Part shown: in pieces, positions 1 to 8,774 of the stretch
Position numbering within the stretch: position 1 is the stretch's first letter
How the letters are laid out: every line of letters starts with the position of its first letter
DNA from: TMED109 sp002684605
GTDB lineage: Bacteria; Pseudomonadota; Alphaproteobacteria; TMED109
Assembly: GCA_913046335.1 (NCBI GenBank)
Contig: CAJWSU010000013.1
Span: 1-37,108, forward strand
DNA: 37,108 bases
Direction: 5' to 3'
Position numbers and translations under genes: made by a program
The notes under the pieces: generated by a model
The model's input: the letters and a program-made list of their open reading frames with translations, nothing else
What the model was told of the DNA's origin: nothing
Database searches by the model: none

Positions 1-461
1 ATGTCTTTATATACTTTTTCAGGATCGAAAGATTTTTTATCCTCAATAAATTTTAAGGGCTTGTTAATATTGCTCTCTCCTATAGATACTTCTCTATAAA
101 AACAACTTCTGTATCCTACATGACAAGAAGCTTCTTTTCCACCTATATCTGGGCCAGCTAATATTACTTCTATCACCACGCTATCTTGATCATCATCAAT
201 TAGCATTCTATTTAATTTTTGAACCATGCCAGAAGTTTCGCCTTTTTTCCATATACTCTCTCTAGACCTTGACCAATAATGTGCATAGCCTGAGGATATT
301 GTTAATTTTAAGGCTTCTTCATTCATGTAAGCAAACATTAAAACTTCTTTCGTTTCTGCATGAATCGTTATGCATGGAATTACACCTTTATCATCAAATT
401 TAGGAGCTAAATCTACTCCTTCTTCAACTTGCTCTATAGAAATTCTTTTTTTAAAGTTCAT
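1..461 (-). CDS. hisI: Phosphoribosyl-AMP cyclohydrolase (HisI), 3' end cut by window edge
   Basis: HisI opens the adenine ring of phosphoribosyl-AMP in the third step of cytosolic histidine synthesis. I translated the minus strand from the ATG at 461-459; 153 codons are open to base 3 with no stop, so the C-terminus lies outside the window. Family motifs are clear: AYMNEEAL (44-51), HYWSRSR (61-67), WKKGETSG (71-78), the Mg site DDDQD (89-93) and the zinc cysteines in ASCHVGYRSC (111-120). The first metal motif is DDDQD rather than the DCDxD of E. coli HisI; as I recall, this is the alphaproteobacterial form. No HisE domain is visible, and the length already exceeds a typical single-domain HisI, so little is missing. 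It diverges from folE across 461-641. Confidence 0.93.
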   Translation of the reverse strand, partial: MNFKKRISIEQVEEGVDLAPKFDDKGVIPCITIHAETKEVLMFAYMNEEALKLTISSGYAHYWSRSRESIWKKGETSGMVQKLNRMLIDDDQDSVVIEVILAGPDIGGKEASCHVGYRSCFYREVSIGESNINKPLKFIEDKKSFDPEKVYKD

Positions 462-544
462 TTATTGAAGCCTATATCATTAACATAACTATTATAATCA
501 TCTGATACTTACATAAAAATCACAAAAATTAAAAGAAATAATCT

Positions 545-573
545 TTGAAAATTACTAATAGTGCGTATATATA
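545..573 (+). promoter_or_regulatory. Putative sigma70-type promoter of the folE operon
   Basis: TTGAAA at 545-550 and TATATA at 568-573 are separated by 17 bases, a good match to the -35/-10 layout. It lies in the hisI/folE divergent gap and would start transcription near 580, just before the inverted repeat at 588-612. In DNA this AT-rich such matches arise by chance, so this is only suggestive. Confidence 0.4.
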
Positions 574-587
574 CTATGATGACCATT

Positions 588-612
588 TATAATACTATTA
601 TATAGTATTATA
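588..612 (+). repeat. Perfect 10-bp inverted repeat upstream of folE
   Basis: TATAATACTA (588-597) and TAGTATTATA (603-612) are exact reverse complements with a 5-base spacer TTATA. The repeat sits 28 bases before the folE ATG and just downstream of the putative promoter. It could be a dimeric regulator's operator or a leader hairpin; its first six bases are also a perfect TATAAT box. Function is unknown. Confidence 0.6.
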
Positions 613-640
613 AATAATTTGATTAAATTATGGAGCTAAA

Positions 641-1240
641 ATGACTAAGGATAAAACTATTAATAAATCTATTTCTAAACCCACCAAAGAAGAAGCGATG
701 GATGCTGTAAGAACAATGATTGCATGGGCTGGTGACAATCCCGATAGAGAAGGTTTATTAGAAACACCTAAAAGAGTTATTAAGGCATATGAAGAATTTT
801 TTGCAGGATATGATATGGACCCAGAAGAGATTTTAAATAAAACTTTTGAAGAAGTTGCTGGTTATGATGAAATGATAATTATTAAAGATATCCGCTTAGA
901 GTCTCATTGTGAGCATCATATGGTTCCAATATTGGGTAAAGCTCACCTTGCGTATATTCCAAATAATCGTGTAGTAGGAATAAGCAAATTAGCTAGAGTT
1001 GTAGATGTTTATGGAAAAAGATTACAAACTCAAGAAACTATGACAGCACAAATAGCTGAAAGTATTAATAAAGTCCTTCAACCAAAAGGAGTAGGAGTAG
1101 TGATTGATGCGGGACATCAATGTATGACTACTAGAGGAATTCATAAAACAAATGCAACTACTATTACTAGCCAAATGCTAGGCGTATTCAGAAGTGATTA
1201 CAGAACTAGGTCTGAATTCATGAATTTAATAAATAATTAA
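641..1240 (+). CDS. folE: GTP cyclohydrolase I (FolE)
   Basis: Converts GTP to dihydroneopterin triphosphate, the entry step of folate synthesis, in the cytosol. The 199-residue protein has the complete type I fold: SHCEHHMVP (88-96) carries zinc ligands C90 and H93 and the adjacent catalytic H92; GISKLARVVD (113-122), QTQETMTAQIA (129-139) and GVVIDAGHQCMTTRGI (152-167) follow, the last with the third zinc ligand C161. The ATG at 641 has GGAG at 632-635, well spaced. First gene of a collinear run folE-maf-cysS-thrS-yidD with gaps of about 5 to 50 bases. Length is typical of bacterial FolE. Confidence 0.97.
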   Translation: MTKDKTINKSISKPTKEEAMDAVRTMIAWAGDNPDREGLLETPKRVIKAYEEFFAGYDMDPEEILNKTFEEVAGYDEMIIIKDIRLESHCEHHMVPILGKAHLAYIPNNRVVGISKLARVVDVYGKRLQTQETMTAQIAESINKVLQPKGVGVVIDAGHQCMTTRGIHKTNATTITSQMLGVFRSDYRTRSEFMNLINN

Positions 1241-1272
1241 TTTCTTAATTATTTAAAAATGTGGAATATATT

Positions 1273-1890
1273 ATGGGAATAATATCTATAAAACCAACAG
1301 TTCCCATAATTTTAGCCTCTGCTTCTAAAATAAGATCGGAAATTTTAAAAAATACAGGCCTGCTTTTTTCTGTAAAAATATCTGATGTAAATGAAGACGA
1401 GTTAAAAAAAAAATTACTAAATAAAAGTATCCAAGAAGAAGCAAAAATCCTTGCATGTGAAAAAGCCTCTAATATAAGTCAAAAAAACCCTAATGAATAT
1501 ATAATTGGCGCAGATCAAATATGCAGCCTAAATAATAAAATATATAGTAAACCAATAACAATGGATAATGCAATCCAGCAACTTAGTGATCTATCTGGTA
1601 AAACTCATAAACAAACAAGTGCTATATGCCTATATTATAAAAATGAATTAGTTTGGTCTTATGTAGATGAAGCACTATTAACAATGCACGAACTTAATAG
1701 CACTGAAATAACTAGATATTTAGAATTAGACAAACCTTTAAATAGCTGTGGTTCTTATAAGTATGAGTCATTAGGATGTCATTTATTTTCTAAGGTAACT
1801 GGACAATCTGAAACTATTCAAGGATTTCCAATTATTCCCTTACTAACACAATTAAGAAAAAATAAATTATATTCATTAATTAAAAAATAA
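1273..1890 (+). CDS. maf: Maf/YceF-family nucleotide pyrophosphatase
   Basis: Maf proteins are cytosolic pyrophosphatases that hydrolyse non-canonical or modified nucleoside triphosphates. Seen here: the N-terminal substrate loop ASASKIRSEIL (15-25), the catalytic GADQ (79-82, D81), KP (93-94), LSGKTH and the C-terminal ESLG and GFPIIPLL segments. ADQ, ESLG and the final hydrophobic PII block resemble the YceF branch, which acts on m7GTP in E. coli, more than the YhdE (dTTP/UTP) branch; specificity is inferred only. I prefer the ATG at 1273 (205 residues), with a weak TGGA upstream; a GTG at 1261 would add four residues. Second gene of the folE operon. Confidence 0.87.
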   Translation: MGIISIKPTVPIILASASKIRSEILKNTGLLFSVKISDVNEDELKKKLLNKSIQEEAKILACEKASNISQKNPNEYIIGADQICSLNNKIYSKPITMDNAIQQLSDLSGKTHKQTSAICLYYKNELVWSYVDEALLTMHELNSTEITRYLELDKPLNSCGSYKYESLGCHLFSKVTGQSETIQGFPIIPLLTQLRKNKLYSLIKK

Positions 1891-1937
1891 AATAGTATAA
1901 AATATTATACATATTGTTAAGAGGTGTTTTTATTAAA

Positions 1938-3329
1938 ATGAGTGTGATAAAACTACATAATTCATTAGGAAATAAAAAAGAGTTATTTATTCCAATTGAT
2001 GAAGAACATATAAGAATTTATGCCTGCGGCCCAACTGTATATAACTATGCTCATATAGGTAATGCTAGAATGGCGGTTGTTTGTGATTTGTTAGTCAGGT
2101 TCATGAAACATACGTATCCAAAAGTAACTTATGTTTCTAATATAACAGATATAGATGATAAAATTATTAAGGCCTCATTAGAATCTAATGTTCCCATAAA
2201 GGATCTAACTGGCAAGTATGAAAAAATTTATAATGATAACATGTTAGAACTGGGTGTATTAAAACCCGATATTCAACCTAGAGCAACAGAACATATTAAA
2301 GAAATGATTGCCTTGATAAAAGAACTCATAATAAAAAAAAATGCGTATGTTGCAGATAACCATGTATTGTTTGATGTAACAACATATGCAAATTATGGAT
2401 TATTATCTGGAAGAAACAAAGAAGATCAAATAGCTGGTAGCAGAGTCGAAGTTGCTGGTTATAAAAAAAATGCTAATGACTTTGTGCTATGGAAACCAAG
2501 TACTGAACAACAACCAGGATGGGATTCTCCATGGGGAATAGGAAGACCAGGCTGGCATATTGAATGTTCTGCAATGGCAGAAAAAACCTTAAGCTTACCA
2601 TTTGATATTCATGGAGGAGGTTTGGATCTAACTTTCCCGCATCATGAAAACGAAATAGCACAAAGTTGTGCTGCTCATGATTTTAAAAACCCACAAGAAT
2701 ATGCAAAGTATTGGATTCACAATGGTTTTGTTACTATGGATGGTGAGAAAATGTCTAAATCACTAGGAAACATATTCCTAGTAAATGATTTATTAGAACA
2801 ATATCCAGGAGAAACTTTGAGACTTTCTCTACTTTCATCCCACTACAAGCAACCGCTTAATTGGAATACAGACATTATAGAACAAGCCCAAAAAAACCTT
2901 GATCGACTTTATAGGGTATTAAAAGATAATATTAAAATTGTTATAGACAAGCAAGCTAAGCCTTCAGAAGAAGTAACAAAAGCATTATCTGATGACCTAA
3001 ATTCTTCCTTAGCAATATATGAAATAAATTCCCTAGCTGACAACTTATCAAAATGTAAACCAGAAGAAAAAAGTTTTTTTAAAGGACAATTACTTGCGTC
3101 TGGAAAAATACTAGGTATTTTACAAGATTGTCCTAATAAATGGCTTAAGTACGGAACAACTAATAATAATTTAGATAGTAATTTAATTGAAGAATTGCTA
3201 AATAAAAGAAAAGAAGCAAGAGATAATAAAAATTTTATTGAAGCAGATAAAATTAGAGATAAGCTAAAAAAGATGGGTATTGAAATAGAAGATACTTCTG
3301 ATGGAACAATATGGCGCAGCCAAAATTAA
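1938..3329 (+). CDS. cysS: Cysteinyl-tRNA synthetase (CysRS)
   Basis: Class I aminoacyl-tRNA synthetase that charges tRNA-Cys. Visible motifs: ACGPTVYNYAHIGNAR with zinc ligand C30 and the HIGH-type HIGN; WHIECSAMA (second zinc Cys); GGGLDLTFPHHENE (zinc His and Glu); and KMSKSLGN. A C-terminal helical anticodon region ends in the usual basic helix (KRKEARDNKNF...). At 463 residues from the ATG at 1938 it is normal length. A TTG at 1914 would add eight residues but lacks a ribosome site; AAGAGG at 1919-1924 precedes the ATG with a slightly long spacer. It sits 47 bases after maf and 11 before thrS in the same operon. Confidence 0.97.
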   Translation: MSVIKLHNSLGNKKELFIPIDEEHIRIYACGPTVYNYAHIGNARMAVVCDLLVRFMKHTYPKVTYVSNITDIDDKIIKASLESNVPIKDLTGKYEKIYNDNMLELGVLKPDIQPRATEHIKEMIALIKELIIKKNAYVADNHVLFDVTTYANYGLLSGRNKEDQIAGSRVEVAGYKKNANDFVLWKPSTEQQPGWDSPWGIGRPGWHIECSAMAEKTLSLPFDIHGGGLDLTFPHHENEIAQSCAAHDFKNPQEYAKYWIHNGFVTMDGEKMSKSLGNIFLVNDLLEQYPGETLRLSLLSSHYKQPLNWNTDIIEQAQKNLDRLYRVLKDNIKIVIDKQAKPSEEVTKALSDDLNSSLAIYEINSLADNLSKCKPEEKSFFKGQLLASGKILGILQDCPNKWLKYGTTNNNLDSNLIEELLNKRKEARDNKNFIEADKIRDKLKKMGIEIEDTSDGTIWRSQN

Positions 3330-3340
3330 TTTAATTAAAG

Positions 3341-5284
3341 ATGAGAAAAATGAATAATATAAATGATGCAATTACAATAACTTTTCCTGACGGAAAAACA
3401 AAAGAATATGATAAAGGAATAACAGGCTATGAAATTGCAGAAAGTATTGCAAAATCTTTAGCTAAAATAGCTATTGCTATTTCCGTAGATAATATTCAAA
3501 AAGATTTAAGCGATAGTATAAATTCTGACTCATCGATTTCAATAATTACTTTAGAGAACGAAGAAGGCCTGGAGATTATGAGGCATACTCTTACTGCACA
3601 AGTTTTAGCGAAAGCTATTAAAAATTTATACCCTCTAGCTAAGTTAGCTATAGGACCAACTATAGATAATGGATTTTACTATGATGTCTCTTTTGAAAAA
3701 CAAATTTCATCGGAGGATTTACCTAAAATTGAAAAAGAAATGAATAAAATCATAAAAAATGGCTCGGCTATCAATAAAACTATTCATTCGAAAGAAGATG
3801 CTATTAAATTGTTTAACGAAAGAAACGAAACATATAAAGTAGATATAATTAATAAATCTGAACAAGATGATAATTTTCAAATATACACTCAAGGAGAATC
3901 TGGTTTTATAGATTTATGTTATGGGCCTCACTTACCTAATTTGAAACATATAGGTGCTTTTAAACTAACCAAACTAGCTGGCGCATATTGGAAGGGAGAC
4001 TCTAATAATGAGATGCTTCAAAGAATTTATGGAACAGCTTGGAAAAATAAAGATGACCTAGATCAACATTTAGAAATGCTTAAGGAAGCAGAAAAACGTG
4101 ATCATAGAAAACTTGGACGTGAAATGGATCTTTTCCATTTCCAAGAGGAGTCCCCAGGTTCTGTTTTTTGGCATACAAAAGGATGGCAACTTTTTCAAAC
4201 TCTTATTAATTATATGAAAAAAAGACAAGAAGCAGCTAACTATTTAGAAATCAATACGCCTGATATTATGGATAGGTCTCTTTGGGAAAAATCTGGCCAT
4301 TGGGAGAAATTTGGTGATAGCATGTTCACTACTGCAGAAAAAGAAGACAGAATATATGCTCTGAAACCGATGAGTTGCCCAGGTGCTGTACAAGTTTATA
4401 AACAAGGCATAAAAAGTTATAGGGACTTACCTCTAAGACTTGCTGAATTTGGCAAAGTACATAGATATGAACCATCTGGTGCATTACATGGATTGATGAG
4501 AGTAAGAGGATTTACGCAGGACGACGCACATATATTTTGTACGGAAAACCAAATAACTGAAGAGTGCATAACTGTTTGTAATTTAATATTAAGTATATAC
4601 AAAGATTTTGGATTTGAAGATATTCATATAAAATTTTCTGACAGACCTGAAAAAAGAGTAGGAAGCGATGCTATTTGGGACAAATCTGAAGAGGCTCTTA
4701 AAATAGCAATTGAAGCAACAGGACTTTCCTATACTCATAATCCTGGAGAGGGAGCTTTTTATGGTCCAAAAATTGAGTTTGTATTAAGGGATGCAATAGG
4801 TAGAGACTGGCAGTGTGGCACGCTTCAAGTTGATTTGAATTTACCTGATAGATTATCAGCAAACTTTGTTGCTGAAGATGGGCAAAAATATGCACCAGTT
4901 ATGCTTCATAGAGCTTTATTTGGTTCTATAGAACGTTTTATAGGAATTCTAATAGAAAACTATTCTGGTCGATTACCTTTATGGTTAGCTCCTACTCAAA
5001 TAGTTATAGCTACTATAACAACAGATACAAACCCTTATGCTGAAGAGGTATTAAAAATATTTAAAGAGCATAATCTTAGAACAGAAATTGATATTAGAAA
5101 TGAAAAAATTGGATACAAAATAAGAGAGCATAGTAATGCTAAAGTTCCGGTTTTAATAATTATTGGTAAACAAGAAGCAGAGAAAAAACAACTTTCAGTA
5201 AGACGGTTAGGCTCTAATGATACAGAAACATTTGATTTAAAAACTATTACAGATGTATTGGCTAAAGAAGCTAAAGCACCATAA
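3341..5284 (+). CDS. thrS: Threonyl-tRNA synthetase (ThrRS), editing motif altered
   Basis: Class II synthetase charging tRNA-Thr. Domain order is TGS (about 12-75), N2 editing domain (about 80-235), catalytic core (about 250-540) and anticodon-binding domain (about 545-647). Core zinc ligands are visible in MSCPGA, TQDDAHIF and LHRALFGS; motif 2 is HRYEPSGALHGLMRVRGFT. The editing domain keeps IDLCYGPH (Asp and Cys equivalent to E. coli D180/C182), but the usual HxxxH helix reads RHTLTAQVLAKAI: the second histidine is replaced by Gln, with one extra residue. Serine proofreading may therefore be weak. The ATG at 3341 is kept; an ATG at 3350 is equally possible. Length is normal. Confidence 0.97.
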   Translation: MRKMNNINDAITITFPDGKTKEYDKGITGYEIAESIAKSLAKIAIAISVDNIQKDLSDSINSDSSISIITLENEEGLEIMRHTLTAQVLAKAIKNLYPLAKLAIGPTIDNGFYYDVSFEKQISSEDLPKIEKEMNKIIKNGSAINKTIHSKEDAIKLFNERNETYKVDIINKSEQDDNFQIYTQGESGFIDLCYGPHLPNLKHIGAFKLTKLAGAYWKGDSNNEMLQRIYGTAWKNKDDLDQHLEMLKEAEKRDHRKLGREMDLFHFQEESPGSVFWHTKGWQLFQTLINYMKKRQEAANYLEINTPDIMDRSLWEKSGHWEKFGDSMFTTAEKEDRIYALKPMSCPGAVQVYKQGIKSYRDLPLRLAEFGKVHRYEPSGALHGLMRVRGFTQDDAHIFCTENQITEECITVCNLILSIYKDFGFEDIHIKFSDRPEKRVGSDAIWDKSEEALKIAIEATGLSYTHNPGEGAFYGPKIEFVLRDAIGRDWQCGTLQVDLNLPDRLSANFVAEDGQKYAPVMLHRALFGSIERFIGILIENYSGRLPLWLAPTQIVIATITTDTNPYAEEVLKIFKEHNLRTEIDIRNEKIGYKIREHSNAKVPVLIIIGKQEAEKKQLSVRRLGSNDTETFDLKTITDVLAKEAKAP

Positions 5285-5289
5285 AATAA

Positions 5290-5508
5290 ATGATAATGAA
5301 AACTATATTCGTTTATATTATTAAATTATATCAATATACTATATCTCCTTTATTAGGTCCACATTGTCGCTTTAACCCTACTTGTTCAAACTATGCTATA
5401 GAAGCAATAAAAAAACATAATATTCTTAAAGCTTTATTTATTATTGTTAAAAGAATATCTCGTTGCCATCCATGGGGAAAATCTGGAGAAGACCCTGTTC
5501 CAGATTAA
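5290..5508 (+). CDS. yidD: Membrane protein insertion efficiency factor YidD
   Basis: A 72-residue membrane-associated protein that aids insertion of inner-membrane proteins, probably next to YidC. The family signature is intact: an amphipathic N-terminus, the Cys-rich CRFNPTCSNYA (26-36), then CHPWGKSGEDPVPD at the C-terminus. It starts 5 bases after thrS, so it is the last gene of the folE operon. In many bacteria yidD sits between rnpA and yidC; here it is with housekeeping enzymes, which I recall from other alphaproteobacteria. Its stop codon overlaps the stop of the convergent minus-strand gene by two bases. Confidence 0.95.
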   Translation: MIMKTIFVYIIKLYQYTISPLLGPHCRFNPTCSNYAIEAIKKHNILKALFIIVKRISRCHPWGKSGEDPVPD

Positions 5509-6146
5509 TATATTAAAGAGAATATAGCTGACATTATTCCAATTACTATTATCCAGCTTCCATAAATTTTTGAAGTAATTCGAATATATTTTGCATTAAA
5601 TATCTTAAGTACAACAATTAAAGTTACACTTAGCCAAAGAGTAATAAGTAAGTTTCCTCCTGGAAAATTTATAAAACTTTTTATTGTAAATAATTCTATA
5701 TCTTTTAATGCCACATGAAATGAAAGTATAGAACTAAAAATAATAATAGATAAAAACTTAGATGCATTATTTATAGGGTTAAACCATAACATAAAGCCTA
5801 AAAATATAGATAAAAAATATAATACAACTAAGGGAAATTTATCAAACCCCCATAAAAGATCTAAATTATTTGAAAATATTATTTCTAAAATATGGTCTAT
5901 AAATATTAATGTCAGGATATAAAAAAAAAGAAAAGTTATAAAAAAGTAAAAATGAGTAATAATTTTCTTAGTATTTACTAATAATAATGATAGCCCTAAT
6001 AAGCAGAGTAGTAGTGTATAATTATTAAATATGTTATGCATACCAGACGAAAATAAACCATATTCAGCCACAGTAAGATAGAATAATTTACTTATTATAA
6101 GGCAAGGCAAAAAAATAATAGTAAATAACAGTGATTTTTTTAACAT
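5505..6146 (-). CDS. Unknown polytopic membrane protein coupled to HupE-like permease
   Basis: I do not recognise this 213-residue protein. It is almost entirely hydrophobic, with about six or seven predicted membrane helices, short loops, and very few charged residues apart from the lysine-rich VNTKKII loop. An N-terminal helix may act as a signal anchor. Histidines and acids near membrane segments (FIDHILEII, SFHVALKDIELF) could bind a metal, but this is only inference. Its ATG overlaps the stop codon of the upstream hupE-like gene (TAATG), so the two are translationally coupled and probably work together in metal transport. It does not resemble CbtA or NikM/CbiM as I know them. Confidence 0.75.
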   Translation of the reverse strand: MLKKSLLFTIIFLPCLIISKLFYLTVAEYGLFSSGMHNIFNNYTLLLCLLGLSLLLVNTKKIITHFYFFITFLFFYILTLIFIDHILEIIFSNNLDLLWGFDKFPLVVLYFLSIFLGFMLWFNPINNASKFLSIIIFSSILSFHVALKDIELFTIKSFINFPGGNLLITLWLSVTLIVVLKIFNAKYIRITSKIYGSWIIVIGIMSAIFSLIY

Positions 6147-6733
6147 TAATTATAAGCTTTAAATAGAAAAATAATTCCAAATATAGCAATTAAAATACCT
6201 ATACTTTTACAAATATTTTTGTTATCAAATTTATCAAAAAAATAACCAATACCAACACCAGATAGATGAATTAAACCAGTAGACAATACAAAACCTATAA
6301 TAAAACTAATTGGATCATTTGCCTTTGGTAATTCATACCCATGTGCATATCCATGAAAGAGTGCAAAAATAGAAATAATAAGAATAGCTATTAATTCATT
6401 AGGCGACCATTTTAAACAAATAACAAAACCTAAAACTATCACTGATAAAGCAATAATTTGTTCTACGAGAACAAATGAATAAACTTTAGAAATAGCTATT
6501 AATGCTCCGATACACATTATTAAGGGAAAACTCATTGGAAGAGACCATATTCGTCTTCCACCCATCTGAGCTCCCCAAACGCCAACTCCAAACATTGCTA
6601 AAAAATGATCTAACCCTAGCATTGGGTGACTAAAGCCACTTCCAAAACCTGAAGATCTATTAACTAAAGAATGTGCATTAGCATCTATACTTGAAAATAA
6701 TATAATAAAAAATATACTTAATATAGTAAACAT
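6146..6733 (-). CDS. hupE: HupE/UreJ-family nickel/cobalt permease
   Basis: HupE/UreJ proteins are inner-membrane secondary permeases for Ni or Co. The 195-residue protein has a cleavable-looking signal (SIDANAHS at about 15-22), then the signature HPMLGLDHFLAM (36-47) followed by VGVWGAQMGGR, and a second histidine motif FHGYAHGYE in a later helix; both are family hallmarks and likely metal ligands. About six membrane segments. No hydrogenase or urease gene is in the window, so the metal could equally be cobalt. Upstream there is GAGG 10 bases before the ATG. No cobalamin or NiCo riboswitch is apparent in 6734-6910. Stop overlaps the next gene's start. Confidence 0.88.
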   Translation of the reverse strand: MFTILSIFFIILFSSIDANAHSLVNRSSGFGSGFSHPMLGLDHFLAMFGVGVWGAQMGGRRIWSLPMSFPLIMCIGALIAISKVYSFVLVEQIIALSVIVLGFVICLKWSPNELIAILIISIFALFHGYAHGYELPKANDPISFIIGFVLSTGLIHLSGVGIGYFFDKFDNKNICKSIGILIAIFGIIFLFKAYN

Positions 6734-6910
6734 GAATGACTATCCTCTTATTAGTTACTTTTATATTCTCAAAATATTTTTGTCTAATACTTACTATTAC
6801 TTGACTTGGCTTTAAATTATGACATGTTGCGCGAATATTCTTACTATAACTAAGGCAAATAGTAAGTTCTGTTAAATAAAAAATAACATTTCTAATGAAA
6901 GTATTAATTT

Positions 6911-8722
6911 ATGTCACAAGAATTACGTAATATTGCAATTATTGCACACGTTGATCACGGTAAAACTACATTAATTGACTCCATAATGAAACAGAGTGGA
7001 ATGTTTAGAGAAAATGAGAGTGTTAGCGAAAGGTTAATGGATTCTGGAGATTTAGAAAAAGAGCGTGGCATTACTATTCTTGCAAAACCAACTTCTATTG
7101 CATGGGAAAATATTAGAATTAATATAATTGACACACCAGGGCATGCTGACTTTGGTGGAGAAGTTGAAAGAGTTTTGGGGATGACAGATGGTGTAATTTT
7201 ATTAATAGATGCAGCAGAAGGCCCGATGCCACAAACAAAATTTGTTTTAGGTAAAGCTCTTGCTCAAGGCTTAAACCCTATTGTTATTATTAATAAAGCA
7301 GATAGGCCTGATGGAAGGCCCGATGAAGTTTTAGAAGAGATTTTTGATTTATTTATTGCATTAGATGCAAATGAGGCTCAATTAGATTTTCCAGTATTAT
7401 ATGCCTCAGGTAGAGACGGTTGGTGTGTTGAAGATTTAAAAGATACTCATGAAAACCTTCACCCATTAATGAATCTTATTATTAGACACGTAGAGCCTCC
7501 TAAGACAGATAAAGACCTACCATTTGCTATGTTAGTTACTTTATTAGCATCTGATCCATATTTAGGAAGATGCTTAATAGGAAGAGTGGAACAAGGGTCC
7601 GCAAAAGTTAATGATACCGTAAAATCTATAAATCTAAACGGTGAACAAATTGAGAGTGGTAGGTTAACTAAATTACTTAAGTTTGAAGGTATAGAAAAAG
7701 TTGCAGTAGACCAAGTAAACCCTGGAGATATTATTTGTGTTGCAGGATTAGCTAAAACTTCTGTTGCTGATACAATATGTGAAACTTCATTGGATACTCC
7801 AATGAAATCTACTCCTATAGATCCACCTACTATGGCAGTTACTATTACAGTAAACGATTCACCTTTTGCTGGAACAGAAGGAAAAAAAGTTACCTCCACT
7901 GCAATTAGATCGAGATTATTAGCTGAAGATGAAACAAATGTTGCTATAACTTTTGCTGAAAGCGAAACTAAAGACGCATTTGAAATAGGTGGAAGAGGTG
8001 AATTACAATTAGGTGTGTTAATAGAAACTATGAGAAGAGAAGGTTTTGAATTAACAGTTTCACGACCTAAAGTACTTCTAAAGCTAGATGAAAATAATAA
8101 AACTATTGAGCCTATTGAAGAAGTAATAATTGATGTAGATGAAGAATATGTAAGTACCGTTGTAGATTCTATGAATAAAAGAAAATCTGAAATGCAAGAT
8201 ATGAGAGCTTCAGGTGCAGGTAAGACCCGCTTAACATTTTACGCACCTTCAAGAGGGTTGATTGGATATCAAAGTAAATTTCTAACTGACACAAGAGGAA
8301 CAGGCGTTCTTAATAGATTATTTCATTCTTATGCCCTTTATAAAGGAGATATTACTGGAAGAAGATATGGCGCTTTAATTTCAACAGATCAGGGTAAAGC
8401 TGTAGCATTTGCAATATGGAAACTTCAAGAACGTGGCACAATGTTTGTTAGTCATAATACAACAGTTTATAAAGGTATGATTGTGGGAGAACACTCACGT
8501 GATAATGATTTAGATATTAATGTTCTAAAAGGTAAACAACTAACAAATATGAGAGCATCCGGAACTGATGAGGCTGTTGTATTAGTTCCACCAAGAATAA
8601 TGTCTTTAGAAGAAATGATGGCTTATATTAATGAAGATGAACTACTAGAGGTTACTCCATTAAGCTTAAGACTGAGAAAAAGATTTTTAGATGCTAAAGA
8701 TAGAAAAAAAAGTACTAAATAA
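6911..8722 (+). CDS. typA: Ribosome-associated GTPase TypA/BipA
   Basis: Translational GTPase related to EF-G that helps ribosome assembly and stress growth. G motifs: AHVDHGKTT (12-20), ERGITI (51-56), DTPGHADFGGEV (74-85), NKADRPDG (128-135). These are followed by the domain II beta-barrel, EF-G-like domains III and V, and the BipA-specific C-terminal domain, where RASGTDEAVVL and LTPLSLRLRKR-type motifs are seen. At 603 residues it is full length. Codon use looks richer in GC than many neighbours, as expected for an expressed housekeeping gene. It diverges from hupE over a 177-base gap. Confidence 0.97.
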   Translation: MSQELRNIAIIAHVDHGKTTLIDSIMKQSGMFRENESVSERLMDSGDLEKERGITILAKPTSIAWENIRINIIDTPGHADFGGEVERVLGMTDGVILLIDAAEGPMPQTKFVLGKALAQGLNPIVIINKADRPDGRPDEVLEEIFDLFIALDANEAQLDFPVLYASGRDGWCVEDLKDTHENLHPLMNLIIRHVEPPKTDKDLPFAMLVTLLASDPYLGRCLIGRVEQGSAKVNDTVKSINLNGEQIESGRLTKLLKFEGIEKVAVDQVNPGDIICVAGLAKTSVADTICETSLDTPMKSTPIDPPTMAVTITVNDSPFAGTEGKKVTSTAIRSRLLAEDETNVAITFAESETKDAFEIGGRGELQLGVLIETMRREGFELTVSRPKVLLKLDENNKTIEPIEEVIIDVDEEYVSTVVDSMNKRKSEMQDMRASGAGKTRLTFYAPSRGLIGYQSKFLTDTRGTGVLNRLFHSYALYKGDITGRRYGALISTDQGKAVAFAIWKLQERGTMFVSHNTTVYKGMIVGEHSRDNDLDINVLKGKQLTNMRASGTDEAVVLVPPRIMSLEEMMAYINEDELLEVTPLSLRLRKRFLDAKDRKKSTK

Positions 8723-8774
8723 TTTCTTTCTGCTATAGTTTGCATGTAGATAAATTATATTTTGGAGATAAATC

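Noticed and set aside
6734..6910. Possible metal or cobalamin riboswitch upstream of the hupE-like gene
   Set aside because: No recognisable cobalamin or NiCo core; only AT-rich sequence is present.
7459..7899. 146-codon minus-strand frame inside typA
   Set aside because: Fully antisense to a well-conserved GTPase, no ribosome site, and composition like a mirrored coding frame.
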